Shown here piece by piece: positions 1 to 6,318 of a stretch of DNA of 7,418 nt. The DNA comes from an uncultured Oscillibacter sp. (GTDB lineage Bacteria > Bacillota > Clostridia > Oscillospirales > Oscillospiraceae): positions 1-7,418 of the forward strand of contig CABUDN010000123.1 of NCBI GenBank assembly GCA_902490355.1, given 5' to 3'. The notes under the pieces were generated by a model. It was not told the origin of the DNA and did no database searches. It was given only the letters and a program-made list of their open reading frames with translations. A program made the position numbers and the translations under genes. The first letter of the stretch is position 1; each line of letters starts with the position of its first letter.

Positions 1-35
1 GAATACAGCCGGAATCACTGGATAAATCGGGGCAT

Positions 36-41
36 TATAAT
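36..41 (+). promoter_or_regulatory. Possible promoter -10 box (TATAAT) in the AT-rich leader
   Basis: A perfect TATAAT hexamer sits in a short AT-rich stretch (about 31-60) that contrasts with the GC-rich coding DNA after it. It would start transcription near 47-49 and leave a leader of about 30 bases before the TTG start at 78. No hexamer 15-19 bases upstream resembles TTGACA and there is no TG extension, so the call rests on the -10 box and base composition alone. It could drive the whole downstream gene set, since no other promoter-like site is evident between the genes. Confidence 0.35.
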
Positions 42-77
42 ATATATCTCTGATACTACGAAGAGCAGGTCAAGGGC

Positions 78-650
78 TTGTCCTTTTTAAAAGATGTCAT
101 TCTGCATGTCAATCAGTATATGTCCGCCGCCATTGAGTCTGCCAACCACACCTGCCATGTGACGGACGAGGAGTTTTGGGACCATCTTTTTTTAAGCACC
201 AGCCGCAACAAATACATCACCGTCATCGAGACTCAGGAGCTGAGCAGAACGCCGTGTCCGGAAAATCCCTATGAGCACCTGGATTTTCAGGGCTGCAACA
301 AGTACCTGCTCTTCGGCGGCAACCGGCTTGTCTCCGAGGAAAACGACCGCCGGATCTATGCCAAGGACAGTTACAGCTTTTTCAAGGTGTTCAACATCGG
401 GTACCGGGAAGCCCCTCTGCGGCAAAAAGACGGCACCTGGCTCCCCACCGGACCGCACGATGAATACCGCAGCGTTTTGCAGGCGGCCATCGAGATCCGC
501 AATGAAAAATACGCCCACGACACCGTCTCCCGGATCCGCTCCATCACACTGGAGAGTCTGCAGCAGGACCTGGAAAACCTGCGCGCCCTGACCAAGCCCA
601 TCGCCCGCAAGCACGGCTGGGAAAAAGGACGCCAGCCCGTCAGCGAATAC
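78..650 (+). other. HEPN-type (Swt1-like) domain region of the kinase fusion protein
   Basis: The first ~190 residues are mostly predicted helix. They contain EIRNEKYAHD (R141, N142, H147), followed by a long helix-like stretch (SLQQDLENLRALTKPI). An Arg followed by a polar residue and a His after five residues is the catalytic signature of metal-independent HEPN ribonucleases, and the sequence around it resembles Swt1-type HEPN domains. What I see is the motif and its helical setting; RNase activity is inferred from the family. The domain appears complete whichever start codon (78 or 120) is used. Confidence 0.65.
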
Positions 651-3194
651 TGGCAGGAGCAGGAAAAGGTCTTTCAGGCGCAGTTCGGCTGCGTGCCTCT
701 GTCCCTGACGGAACTTGCCCAGGAGCTGTTCACCACGGAATCTGATCTGACGGCCCAGCAATCCCAGGCCATGGACCAGGCGGTGGAGTTTTTGAACCTG
801 GACTGCCAGCAGGGGAAGGTATACGGACAGGAGCGGCGGCAGCTGCTGGAAAAGCTGCGCCACGTCCCCGCCGTTGCCGCGTTGCTGGGGACTTCCGCCG
901 TCCGCACGGCGGAGGAGGCAGCCGCCCGGGCCGCCGCGCCCGCTCCCGCCGCTCCTGCCCCCCAATCCATCCCGCAGCCGCTCTGGAAGCCCCTGCACAC
1001 CTCCGCCGCGGCGCTGCTGCGCCGGGCCGGTCCGGTGCTGCCCTGCCGGGAGGATCTTCTGGCAGCTCTTCTGGATTCCTTTGTGCTGCTGGTGGATGAA
1101 ACCCTGTTCCTCTCCGCCGAGGGCCGGGAGCTGCTGACGGAACATCTGGCTCCGCTTTTGATGAAGCGCCATCAAAAGCTCCATGTGGACGCGTCCGTAG
1201 TCTCCACCTTGTTCCAGCAGTTCCGCAAAAGCGTTCCCTACACGCCGCTGGAACTCTCCGAGCTGGACCCGGAGATGGCGCCCGCGCTGCAGGACCTGCG
1301 CCGGCAGCTGCACAAAACCAGCAAGACCGCCATCAAAACCCTGCGCTTTTTGCAGGAACGCCGGTGCCTGGAAGTGGTGGTCAGCCCCACGGAAAGTCCG
1401 TACAGCTACGAAAACCTCCGCTACCTGGCCCACGCCTATCCGGCTTCCCGCTTCCTGGTCATGACGCTGGACCGCCAGCTGGCCGAAGAGCTTCAGGACG
1501 TGCCGGGCCGCAACGCTGTGGTGATGAAGCCCAGCCTGGACGGCCAGCTGCTGCCGTTCCGGGCCACCCGCCCCGTGTTCCAGGCCATGCTCACCGCAAG
1601 CGAGGACCAGACGTCCGGACAGCAGCGTCCGGAATCCGCCTGCGCATCCTTCCCCCGGGCAAGCCGGTCCGTCACCCCGCCCAAGGCCGGCGACCGCGTG
1701 GTTCTGGAGCAGCCTGACGGCGCCCGCCTGGATGTGCGCCTGGGCAAGGCCCTGGGCCAGGGCGGCGAGGGCACCATCTATGAAACCAGCCGGGAAGGCC
1801 TTGTGGCCAAGATCTACTTTGCCCGCCAGCTGGATGTCCAGCGGCAGGAAAAACTGCGGCAGATGGTTTTGCAGGACCCGCAGATTCCCGGCTTGTGCTG
1901 GCCCCAGGCGCTGCTCTACAACACCGCCGGGGACTGGGTGGGATACCTGATGCCCCGTGCAGAAGGCCGGGAACTGGCGCTGACCGTGTTCCACCCCGGC
2001 CGCAACAACAGCACCATCACCGCTCAGGGCTGGACCCGCCGGAGCCTGGCCCTCATCGCGGCCAATATCGCCGCGACCTTCCAGCGCATGCACGAAAAAG
2101 GCATTTTGATGGGGGACATCAACCCCCGGAATTTCCTGGTCACGCCGCAGTGCGCCGTCTATCTGGTGGACTGCGACAGCTACCAGTTCGGCGGATTTTC
2201 CTGCCCGGTGGGCACTCCGCTGTACACGCCGCCGGAGGTCCACCGCAGCATGCGGGCCGCCGGTGTGGAAAATTACGGATACATCCGGACAGAGGACAAC
2301 GAGCGCTATTCTCTGGCCGTACTGCTTTTTGAAATTCTGATGCTGGGCAAGGCCCCGTACGAGAGCTGCAACACCAACAATCAGGACGTGATCGACGCCA
2401 TCATCGAGGGCAACTTCCCCTATCCCTACCGCACCGGAGAGGACGAGGAGGAAGAACGCCTGCGGGGCAACATCAAGGCTCCCGTGGGGAAATGGCGTCA
2501 GATCTGGAGCAACACCACATACCTTGTCAAAACCGGATTCTACAATACCTTCACCGGCAAAAACCGCCTTTCCCCTGCGGAGTGGGCACAGGTCCTGCGG
2601 GAGTATGCCCGGCAGATCGAGCTGGGCCACAGCAGCGATGACCTGACCCCCGACGGCTATAAGGATACCAGCGGCCGGGACGGCGAGGACGCAACCAAAA
2701 TGGTGGATCTGATCTGCCGGAAGTGCGGCCGTCCCTTCAATCTGGGCGAGGATGTCTACCGCCGCCGCAAAAGCCGGGGCGAGCCGGACCTGTGCGCCAC
2801 CCACTGGGCCATCCGGCAGAATCTGCGCCGCCGGGAGAAACTGGTGGTGTGCGGAATCTGCGGCGCACAATTCCAGACCAATGTGGCGGAGTGGATCGAG
2901 CGCACCGAAGCGCAAAAGCCCATGGTCTGTCCCCAGTGTGCCAATGTCACGGTCACCTGCAGCCGCTGCGGCCGGACCTATCAGGAAAAACGGGAGCGGG
3001 CGGAGGACCTGCGCAGCCGCGGCGTGTCGCTCTTGTGCCCGGATTGTTTCGACCTTTCCTTCCCCCGCACGGTATGTGAACGCTGCGGGGAAGTCTTCCG
3101 GCCGCATCGGGACTGGCTGGAGGCCCGCCGCCGCAGCGGCGGCGCGGTTTTGTGCAAACGCTGTCAGAGCAAGCCGGATTCTTCCCGGCAGTAA
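78..3194 (+). CDS. HEPN - PIN-like - Ser/Thr protein kinase - four zinc ribbons fusion (TerY-P/YegI-type kinase)
   Basis: Large cytoplasmic signalling protein of 1038 residues with no signal peptide or membrane helix. Residues ~1-190 form a helical domain with R141-N-E-K-Y-A-H147, the R-x(4-6)-H signature of HEPN ribonucleases. An Ala/Pro linker (~278-305) leads to a PIN-like region (~325-500) with D340 at the end of the first strand and T-L-D465-R in the last motif. Residues ~553-840 are a protein kinase: glycine loop G560-x-G-G-x-G565, ATP lysine K578, probable helix-C E591, catalytic D680 with N685 (MGDINPRN in place of HRDxKxxN), D698-C-D in place of DFG, and PPE720. The stretch after PPE (DNERYSLAVLLFE) resembles the YegI/TerY-P kinase family. 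Residues 880-1029 hold four zinc ribbons. The TTG start at 78 has only a weak AGG upstream; the ATG at 120 (residue 15) has no Shine-Dalgarno site. The VWA gene follows after 9 bases and the PP2C gene after that, implying a phosphorylation circuit. HEPN and kinase calls are firm; PIN is less certain. Confidence 0.9.
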   Translation: MSFLKDVILHVNQYMSAAIESANHTCHVTDEEFWDHLFLSTSRNKYITVIETQELSRTPCPENPYEHLDFQGCNKYLLFGGNRLVSEENDRRIYAKDSYSFFKVFNIGYREAPLRQKDGTWLPTGPHDEYRSVLQAAIEIRNEKYAHDTVSRIRSITLESLQQDLENLRALTKPIARKHGWEKGRQPVSEYWQEQEKVFQAQFGCVPLSLTELAQELFTTESDLTAQQSQAMDQAVEFLNLDCQQGKVYGQERRQLLEKLRHVPAVAALLGTSAVRTAEEAAARAAAPAPAAPAPQSIPQPLWKPLHTSAAALLRRAGPVLPCREDLLAALLDSFVLLVDETLFLSAEGRELLTEHLAPLLMKRHQKLHVDASVVSTLFQQFRKSVPYTPLELSELDPEMAPALQDLRRQLHKTSKTAIKTLRFLQERRCLEVVVSPTESPYSYENLRYLAHAYPASRFLVMTLDRQLAEELQDVPGRNAVVMKPSLDGQLLPFRATRPVFQAMLTASEDQTSGQQRPESACASFPRASRSVTPPKAGDRVVLEQPDGARLDVRLGKALGQGGEGTIYETSREGLVAKIYFARQLDVQRQEKLRQMVLQDPQIPGLCWPQALLYNTAGDWVGYLMPRAEGRELALTVFHPGRNNSTITAQGWTRRSLALIAANIAATFQRMHEKGILMGDINPRNFLVTPQCAVYLVDCDSYQFGGFSCPVGTPLYTPPEVHRSMRAAGVENYGYIRTEDNERYSLAVLLFEILMLGKAPYESCNTNNQDVIDAIIEGNFPYPYRTGEDEEEERLRGNIKAPVGKWRQIWSNTTYLVKTGFYNTFTGKNRLSPAEWAQVLREYARQIELGHSSDDLTPDGYKDTSGRDGEDATKMVDLICRKCGRPFNLGEDVYRRRKSRGEPDLCATHWAIRQNLRRREKLVVCGICGAQFQTNVAEWIERTEAQKPMVCPQCANVTVTCSRCGRTYQEKRERAEDLRSRGVSLLCPDCFDLSFPRTVCERCGEVFRPHRDWLEARRRSGGAVLCKRCQSKPDSSRQ
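1050..1580 (+). other. PIN-like domain region of the kinase fusion protein
   Basis: Residues ~325-500 follow the PIN order. A hydrophobic strand ends in an acidic residue (FVLLVD340E), then comes a helix, then a short strand and helix (LHVD371ASVVSTLFQQF). A long helix pair and SYENLRYLA (E445) precede the last strand, FLVMTLD465RQLAEEL, which resembles the vvTnDrxLa motif of PIN nucleases. The usual Glu in the second motif (xxEL) reads STL here, so the active site may be altered or inactive. Eukaryotic Swt1 also combines PIN and HEPN, which makes the pairing plausible. A degenerate Rossmann-like domain is the main alternative. Confidence 0.5.
2715..3164 (+). repeat. Four tandem zinc ribbons at the C-terminus of the kinase protein
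   Basis: Four knuckle pairs lie at C880/C883-C906/H909, C925/C928-C951/C954, C961/C964-C987/C990 and C1000/C1003-C1026/C1029. Each has exactly 22 residues between its two knuckles. The first ends in CxxH, the others in CxxC. All start CxxCG, three continue with an aromatic residue two or three positions later, and the interior is basic and helical. The pattern resembles the zf-trcl type of small zinc-binding domain. Probable role is RNA, DNA or protein binding, or redox/metal sensing; the sequence does not decide between these. Confidence 0.85.
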
Positions 3195-3198
3195 GGAG
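3193..3198 (+). promoter_or_regulatory. Ribosome binding site for the VWA gene
   Basis: AAGGAG lies 5 bases before the ATG at 3204 and overlaps the TAA stop (3192-3194) of the kinase gene. This placement ties translation of the VWA gene to ribosomes finishing the kinase gene. Confidence 0.8.
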
Positions 3199-3203
3199 TC
3201 ATC

Positions 3204-3941
3204 ATGAGTGAGAATCATCGCAGCAAGTTTCCTGTCAAAACCCCGCAGGAATACCTCTTGGAAGAGGAAGAACTGAGCAGCAACTCCGAGCCCCGGGTTC
3301 CCATCATCGTGTGCGTGGACTGCTCCTTTTCCATGCGTCAGCAGCACCGGCTGGAACGGGTGCTGGAAGGTCTGGAGGACTTTTGCGCCGATATGGCGGC
3401 CGATCCCATTGCCTGCCAGTCCGTGGAGCTTTGCATCGTCAGCTTTGGCGGAGAGCAGGCCGTGGTGGAGCGGGATTTCACCCCGCCGGACCGGATGCAG
3501 CTGCCCAAGCTCACCGCCAGCGGGGAAACCCCCCTGGCTGACGGCGTCATGACCGCACTGGCCGCGCTGGAGGAGCGCAAGCGCCGCTATGGAGACAACG
3601 GGAACACCTATTTCCGCCCCTGGCTGATCCTCATCGGCGACGGCGATGAGAGCCGCTCTTCCGCAAGCCTGGATCAGGCAGCGGAGGTCCTGCGCTCCGA
3701 GAGCGAAGCCAAGCATCTGAGCGTGCTGTGCGTCACCGTCGGCGACGCGGACCGGATGGAATACAGCTCCCTGATGAAGCTGGCTCCCGACGGCAAAGTC
3801 CAGTATCTGCGGGACCTGAAGTTCCGTGAGTTTTTCAGCTGGCTCAGCCGCAGCATTCAAAAAACCAGTCAGTCCATGAGCGGTGAGGAGGTCCATTTTG
3901 ACCCCACCACCACCTGGGGCGAGATTCTGGAACGGACGTGA
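3204..3941 (+). CDS. VWA domain protein, TerY/YegL type
   Basis: Soluble protein of 245 residues made almost wholly of one von Willebrand factor A domain (~32-225), near the usual size of TerY/YegL proteins. The metal-ion-dependent adhesion site is complete: D39-C-S41-F-S43, T109 in SGETPLADG, and D146 in LIGDGDES. The block RKRRYGDNGNTYFRPWL just before the last motif is typical of TerY (Arg, Tyr, Gly, then RPW). The N-terminal ~30 residues are acidic and probably flexible, and a short tail (~226-245) follows the domain. VWA proteins of this family are thought to act as metal-dependent adaptors that bring kinase, phosphatase and substrates together. The start is set by a strong AAGGAG. The stop overlaps the next gene's GTG by four bases. 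The fold is sure; the binding partners are inferred from gene order. Confidence 0.93.
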   Translation: MSENHRSKFPVKTPQEYLLEEEELSSNSEPRVPIIVCVDCSFSMRQQHRLERVLEGLEDFCADMAADPIACQSVELCIVSFGGEQAVVERDFTPPDRMQLPKLTASGETPLADGVMTALAALEERKRRYGDNGNTYFRPWLILIGDGDESRSSASLDQAAEVLRSESEAKHLSVLCVTVGDADRMEYSSLMKLAPDGKVQYLRDLKFREFFSWLSRSIQKTSQSMSGEEVHFDPTTTWGEILERT

Positions 3942-4684
3942 CGGGCAGCGCCATGGAATACAAAATCAGTTGGGCGGTGCAGACCGGCCGCCAGCATCTG
4001 CTCCACAACATCCCCTGCCAGGATCAGATCCAGGTTCACCGGGAGGGGGGCATCGTATGCGCCGCCCTGGCCGACGGCGCGGGCAGCCGGGAAAGCAGCC
4101 ATATCGGCGCCGCCTGTGTAACCCGCACCACCGCAGCCCTGCTGTGCCGGGAATTTTCCCAGCTTTGCGCCATGACGCAAGCCCAGCGGGCCGCCCGCCT
4201 GCTGCAGCGGTGCCTGGAGGAGCTGGAACGGCAGACGCCTCCCATTTACGAACTGGCCAGCACGCTGCTGTTCTTCGCAGCCGATGCCGAAGGGACCTTT
4301 CTGGCCGGTCACCTGGGTGATGGTGTGTTCATCCAGGTCCAGGACGGGGAGGCCACGGTGGTCAGCCCGCCGGAAAACGGCTTCTACCAGAATGAAACGC
4401 ACTTTATCACCGCACCCGACGCGCCGGAGCATCTGCGGCTGCGGCAGGGGCGGCTCCACGGCCACGGCGCGCTTTTGATGATGAGTGACGGTGTGGCCCA
4501 AAGCCTGTACCAGCATACCTCCGGGATTCCCGCCCGGGCCTGTGCAACCATTGCCCGGTGGCTGGAAGAAGGAGAGGAAGCGGTCATCAGCCAGGCTCTG
4601 GCGGAGAATATGGAGCAGGTTTTTTCTGCTCACAGCACCGATGATCTGAGTCTGGCAGTCATCGCATGGAAGGAGAAATCTTAA
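3938..4684 (+). CDS. PP2C-family Ser/Thr protein phosphatase (YegK/TerY-P type)
   Basis: Compact cytoplasmic phosphatase of 248 residues with the PP2C motifs in order: CQD29 (in place of NQD), ALAD46GAGS, STLLF, GHLGD128G, MMSD184GV and STD235D236LSL. D46, D184 and D236 are the expected ligands of the two-metal (Mn/Mg) centre, so the enzyme looks active. It should remove phosphate from targets of the kinase encoded upstream, or from the kinase itself. The GTG start overlaps the VWA stop (GTGA), a geometry typical of translational coupling, with a weak GGA 6 bases upstream. An ATG at 3953 (residue 6, giving MEYKISW...) is an equally reasonable start with no visible ribosome site. No membrane segment or extra sensor domain is present. 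The length is close to E. coli YegK and shorter than PrpC/Stp-type enzymes plus flap. Confidence 0.92.
   Translation: MTGSAMEYKISWAVQTGRQHLLHNIPCQDQIQVHREGGIVCAALADGAGSRESSHIGAACVTRTTAALLCREFSQLCAMTQAQRAARLLQRCLEELERQTPPIYELASTLLFFAADAEGTFLAGHLGDGVFIQVQDGEATVVSPPENGFYQNETHFITAPDAPEHLRLRQGRLHGHGALLMMSDGVAQSLYQHTSGIPARACATIARWLEEGEEAVISQALAENMEQVFSAHSTDDLSLAVIAWKEKS
4670..4675 (+). promoter_or_regulatory. Ribosome binding site for the membrane Sel1 gene
   Basis: AAGGAG lies inside the last codons of the phosphatase gene, 11 bases before the ATG at 4687. It favours 4687 over the earlier in-frame ATG at 4666, which would include this site in its own coding sequence. Confidence 0.65.
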
Positions 4685-4686
4685 CA

Positions 4687-6261
4687 ATGGATCAGGAACG
4701 GCAGGAGCGATTTTGGGATCTGCTGGAGGCAGACCAAAATGATCCGGACGTACAATACGCCCTGGGCCTTTGCTATTTGAACGGAGACGGCACCGAGCCC
4801 GACGGCGCCGAAGCGGACAAGTGGCTGCGCCGGGCGGCGGAGCAGGGACAGCAGGAGGCCCAGGCGCTGCTGGCATCGTCTGCGCAGAAACCCGCTGCCC
4901 CGGAAGACACCGTCACCGAGGAGACGCTGCCGGACTGGTGTCTGCGGGCAGAAGAGGGAGACGCCGAGGCCCAGTATCAAACGGCGGCCTATTTCCTCGC
5001 CGTCTCTCCCCAGGAGGGCAGTGAGGACGCGGCCCGGTACCTGGCCATGGCGGCAGAACAGGGCCATCCCCAGGCCTGCTTGCTGCTGGCGCAGCAGCAC
5101 CTGGACCGGCAGGAGTACGCCCAGGCGGCGGACCTGCTGCGCAACGCGGCAGACTGCAATCTCGGCCAGGCCGCGGAGCTGCTGGGTGAGTGCTATGCCC
5201 GGGGACAGGGGGTGCAGCAGGACCCTGCCGAGGCCGAGCGCCGGTTCATCCAGGCAGCCCAGCTGGACGGCGGAGAGCGGATGGTGCGCCTGGCTGTGCG
5301 CTATGCTCTGGGCGATGGGGTGGCTCCCAGCCCCGGAAAAGCCATGAACTGGGTGAAAAAGGCGCGGGACAGCGGGCTGCTGGACGCCCGGGAGCAATAT
5401 GATGCCCTGTGTACCGCGGCGCGGGACGCTGCCGCGGCACAACAAGAAGCACAAGCAGCACAGCAAGCCGCGCAGCAAGCGGAAGAAGAAGCCCGCAGGG
5501 CTGAAGCTCTCCGCCGGCAGGAGCAGGCTCAGGCACAGCGCAGTGAGGCGGAAAAAGCCCGGGAGGAAGAAGCTGCCCAGCGCCGGGCCCGGGAGCAGTC
5601 CTATCGTGCGCAAGAGGCTGCCCGTATCGCCGAGGACAAGGCCCGGCTCGAGGCACAGGCCCAGGCGCAGAAAGCCAAAGAGGAAGCCCAGAGGGCAAAG
5701 GAAGCAGCCCAGAAGGCAGAAGCCGCCCGAAAGGCCGACGCCATCCAGGCCAAGCGCCGGACCCGGGCATCGTCTCTGGTATACAGCATCGGCTCTCTTT
5801 TGACGGCTTACGCCGCATACAACGCCATTTTCTTTTTCATTGTAACCACGGAACTGGATGTGCCCGGCTGGCTGGAAACAGCGCTCACCATTCTGCTTCC
5901 CCAGGATCGGAACGCGATGGGCTTGGTCTTGGGGCTTTTGCTGAGCATTGCCGCCACGGGTGCGCATCTGCTCCACTACGGGGACCGTCGTGCCCCCCGG
6001 CTGGAAAAACTGGCTTACGTGGTCATGGCGGTGCTGCTGATCGCCGACGTCATCCATCTGGTCTCTGCGGTATGGGAGAGCTATTTCCTGATTTTTGGGC
6101 TGATTGTGCAGGCACTTTTGCTGATCATCTATTTACTGTGCAACCTGTTTTGCTACCGCTTCTTGATGAAAGTAATCAGCAGTGTTCTGGGCGCGTTGTT
6201 TGGCTGCGCTCCGGTGGGGCCGTCCGGCAAGCAGGTTTCCCATGACCTGTTCGGTCTGTAA
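4687..6261 (+). CDS. Sel1-repeat protein with long coiled coil and four membrane helices
   Basis: Protein of 524 residues in three parts. Residues ~19-238 are Sel1-like helical repeats (YALGLCYLNGDG, LGECYARGQGV, YALGDGV with A..W...AA..G spacing), about five units, some degenerate. Residues ~243-355 are an uninterrupted Ala/Glu/Gln/Arg/Lys-rich TolA-like coiled coil. Four hydrophobic helices follow at ~362-387, 410-431, 442-465 and 467-490. The basic cluster K356-R-R-T-R360 before helix 1 and the basic loop between helices 2 and 3 put the repeats and coil in the cytoplasm. Sel1 repeats are protein-protein scaffolds, so this may hold the kinase/VWA/phosphatase set at the membrane; that role is inferred. 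The start at 4687 is chosen over ATG 4666 because its N-terminus then aligns without gaps with the paralogue at 6319, both having ten residues before DLLEADQNDP. The phosphatase stop is two bases upstream. Confidence 0.9.
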   Translation: MDQERQERFWDLLEADQNDPDVQYALGLCYLNGDGTEPDGAEADKWLRRAAEQGQQEAQALLASSAQKPAAPEDTVTEETLPDWCLRAEEGDAEAQYQTAAYFLAVSPQEGSEDAARYLAMAAEQGHPQACLLLAQQHLDRQEYAQAADLLRNAADCNLGQAAELLGECYARGQGVQQDPAEAERRFIQAAQLDGGERMVRLAVRYALGDGVAPSPGKAMNWVKKARDSGLLDAREQYDALCTAARDAAAAQQEAQAAQQAAQQAEEEARRAEALRRQEQAQAQRSEAEKAREEEAAQRRAREQSYRAQEAARIAEDKARLEAQAQAQKAKEEAQRAKEAAQKAEAARKADAIQAKRRTRASSLVYSIGSLLTAYAAYNAIFFFIVTTELDVPGWLETALTILLPQDRNAMGLVLGLLLSIAATGAHLLHYGDRRAPRLEKLAYVVMAVLLIADVIHLVSAVWESYFLIFGLIVQALLLIIYLLCNLFCYRFLMKVISSVLGALFGCAPVGPSGKQVSHDLFGL

Positions 6262-6318
6262 CCAATTCTGCCGGGATCCATAAACGTACGGAATGACTCA
6301 TAAGCGAGGTGTAGAATC
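6262..6318 (+). other. Short gap between the two Sel1 genes
   Basis: These 57 bases are the longest gap inside the gene cluster. I see no convincing -35/-10 pair, no GC hairpin with a T-run, and no small gene. It holds a 9-base palindrome, ATGACTCAT at 6293-6301, and the next gene's ribosome site. Cotranscription of the two Sel1 genes is the simplest reading. Confidence 0.5.
6306..6311 (+). promoter_or_regulatory. Ribosome binding site for the second Sel1 gene
   Basis: GAGGTG, a strong match to the anti-Shine-Dalgarno sequence, lies 7 bases before the ATG at 6319. It fixes that start in a frame that stays open to the window edge. Confidence 0.8.

Noticed and set aside
3..53. Possible tail of an upstream gene ending at TGA 51-53
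   Set aside because: Only 16 codons, AT-rich and unlike the neighbouring coding DNA; nothing recognisable. The other open frame (1-90) is equally uninformative.
192..3896. Minus-strand open frame of 1234 codons opposite the kinase and VWA genes
   Set aside because: It mirrors the GC-rich third positions of the plus-strand genes, is low-complexity Gly/Ala/Leu/Gln-rich, shows no recognisable domain and crosses two genes that have clear catalytic motifs.
4681..6057. Minus-strand open frame of 458 codons opposite the membrane Sel1 gene
   Set aside because: Leu/Gly/Phe-rich shadow of the Ala/Glu-rich plus-strand coil, with no family motif.
6293..6301. 9-base palindrome ATGACTCAT as an operator
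   Set aside because: Too short to separate from chance, and there is no recognisable promoter next to it.
6312..6317. TAGAAT as a -10 box for the second Sel1 gene
   Set aside because: It is one base from the start codon, leaving no room for a leader with the GAGGTG site, and has no -35 partner.
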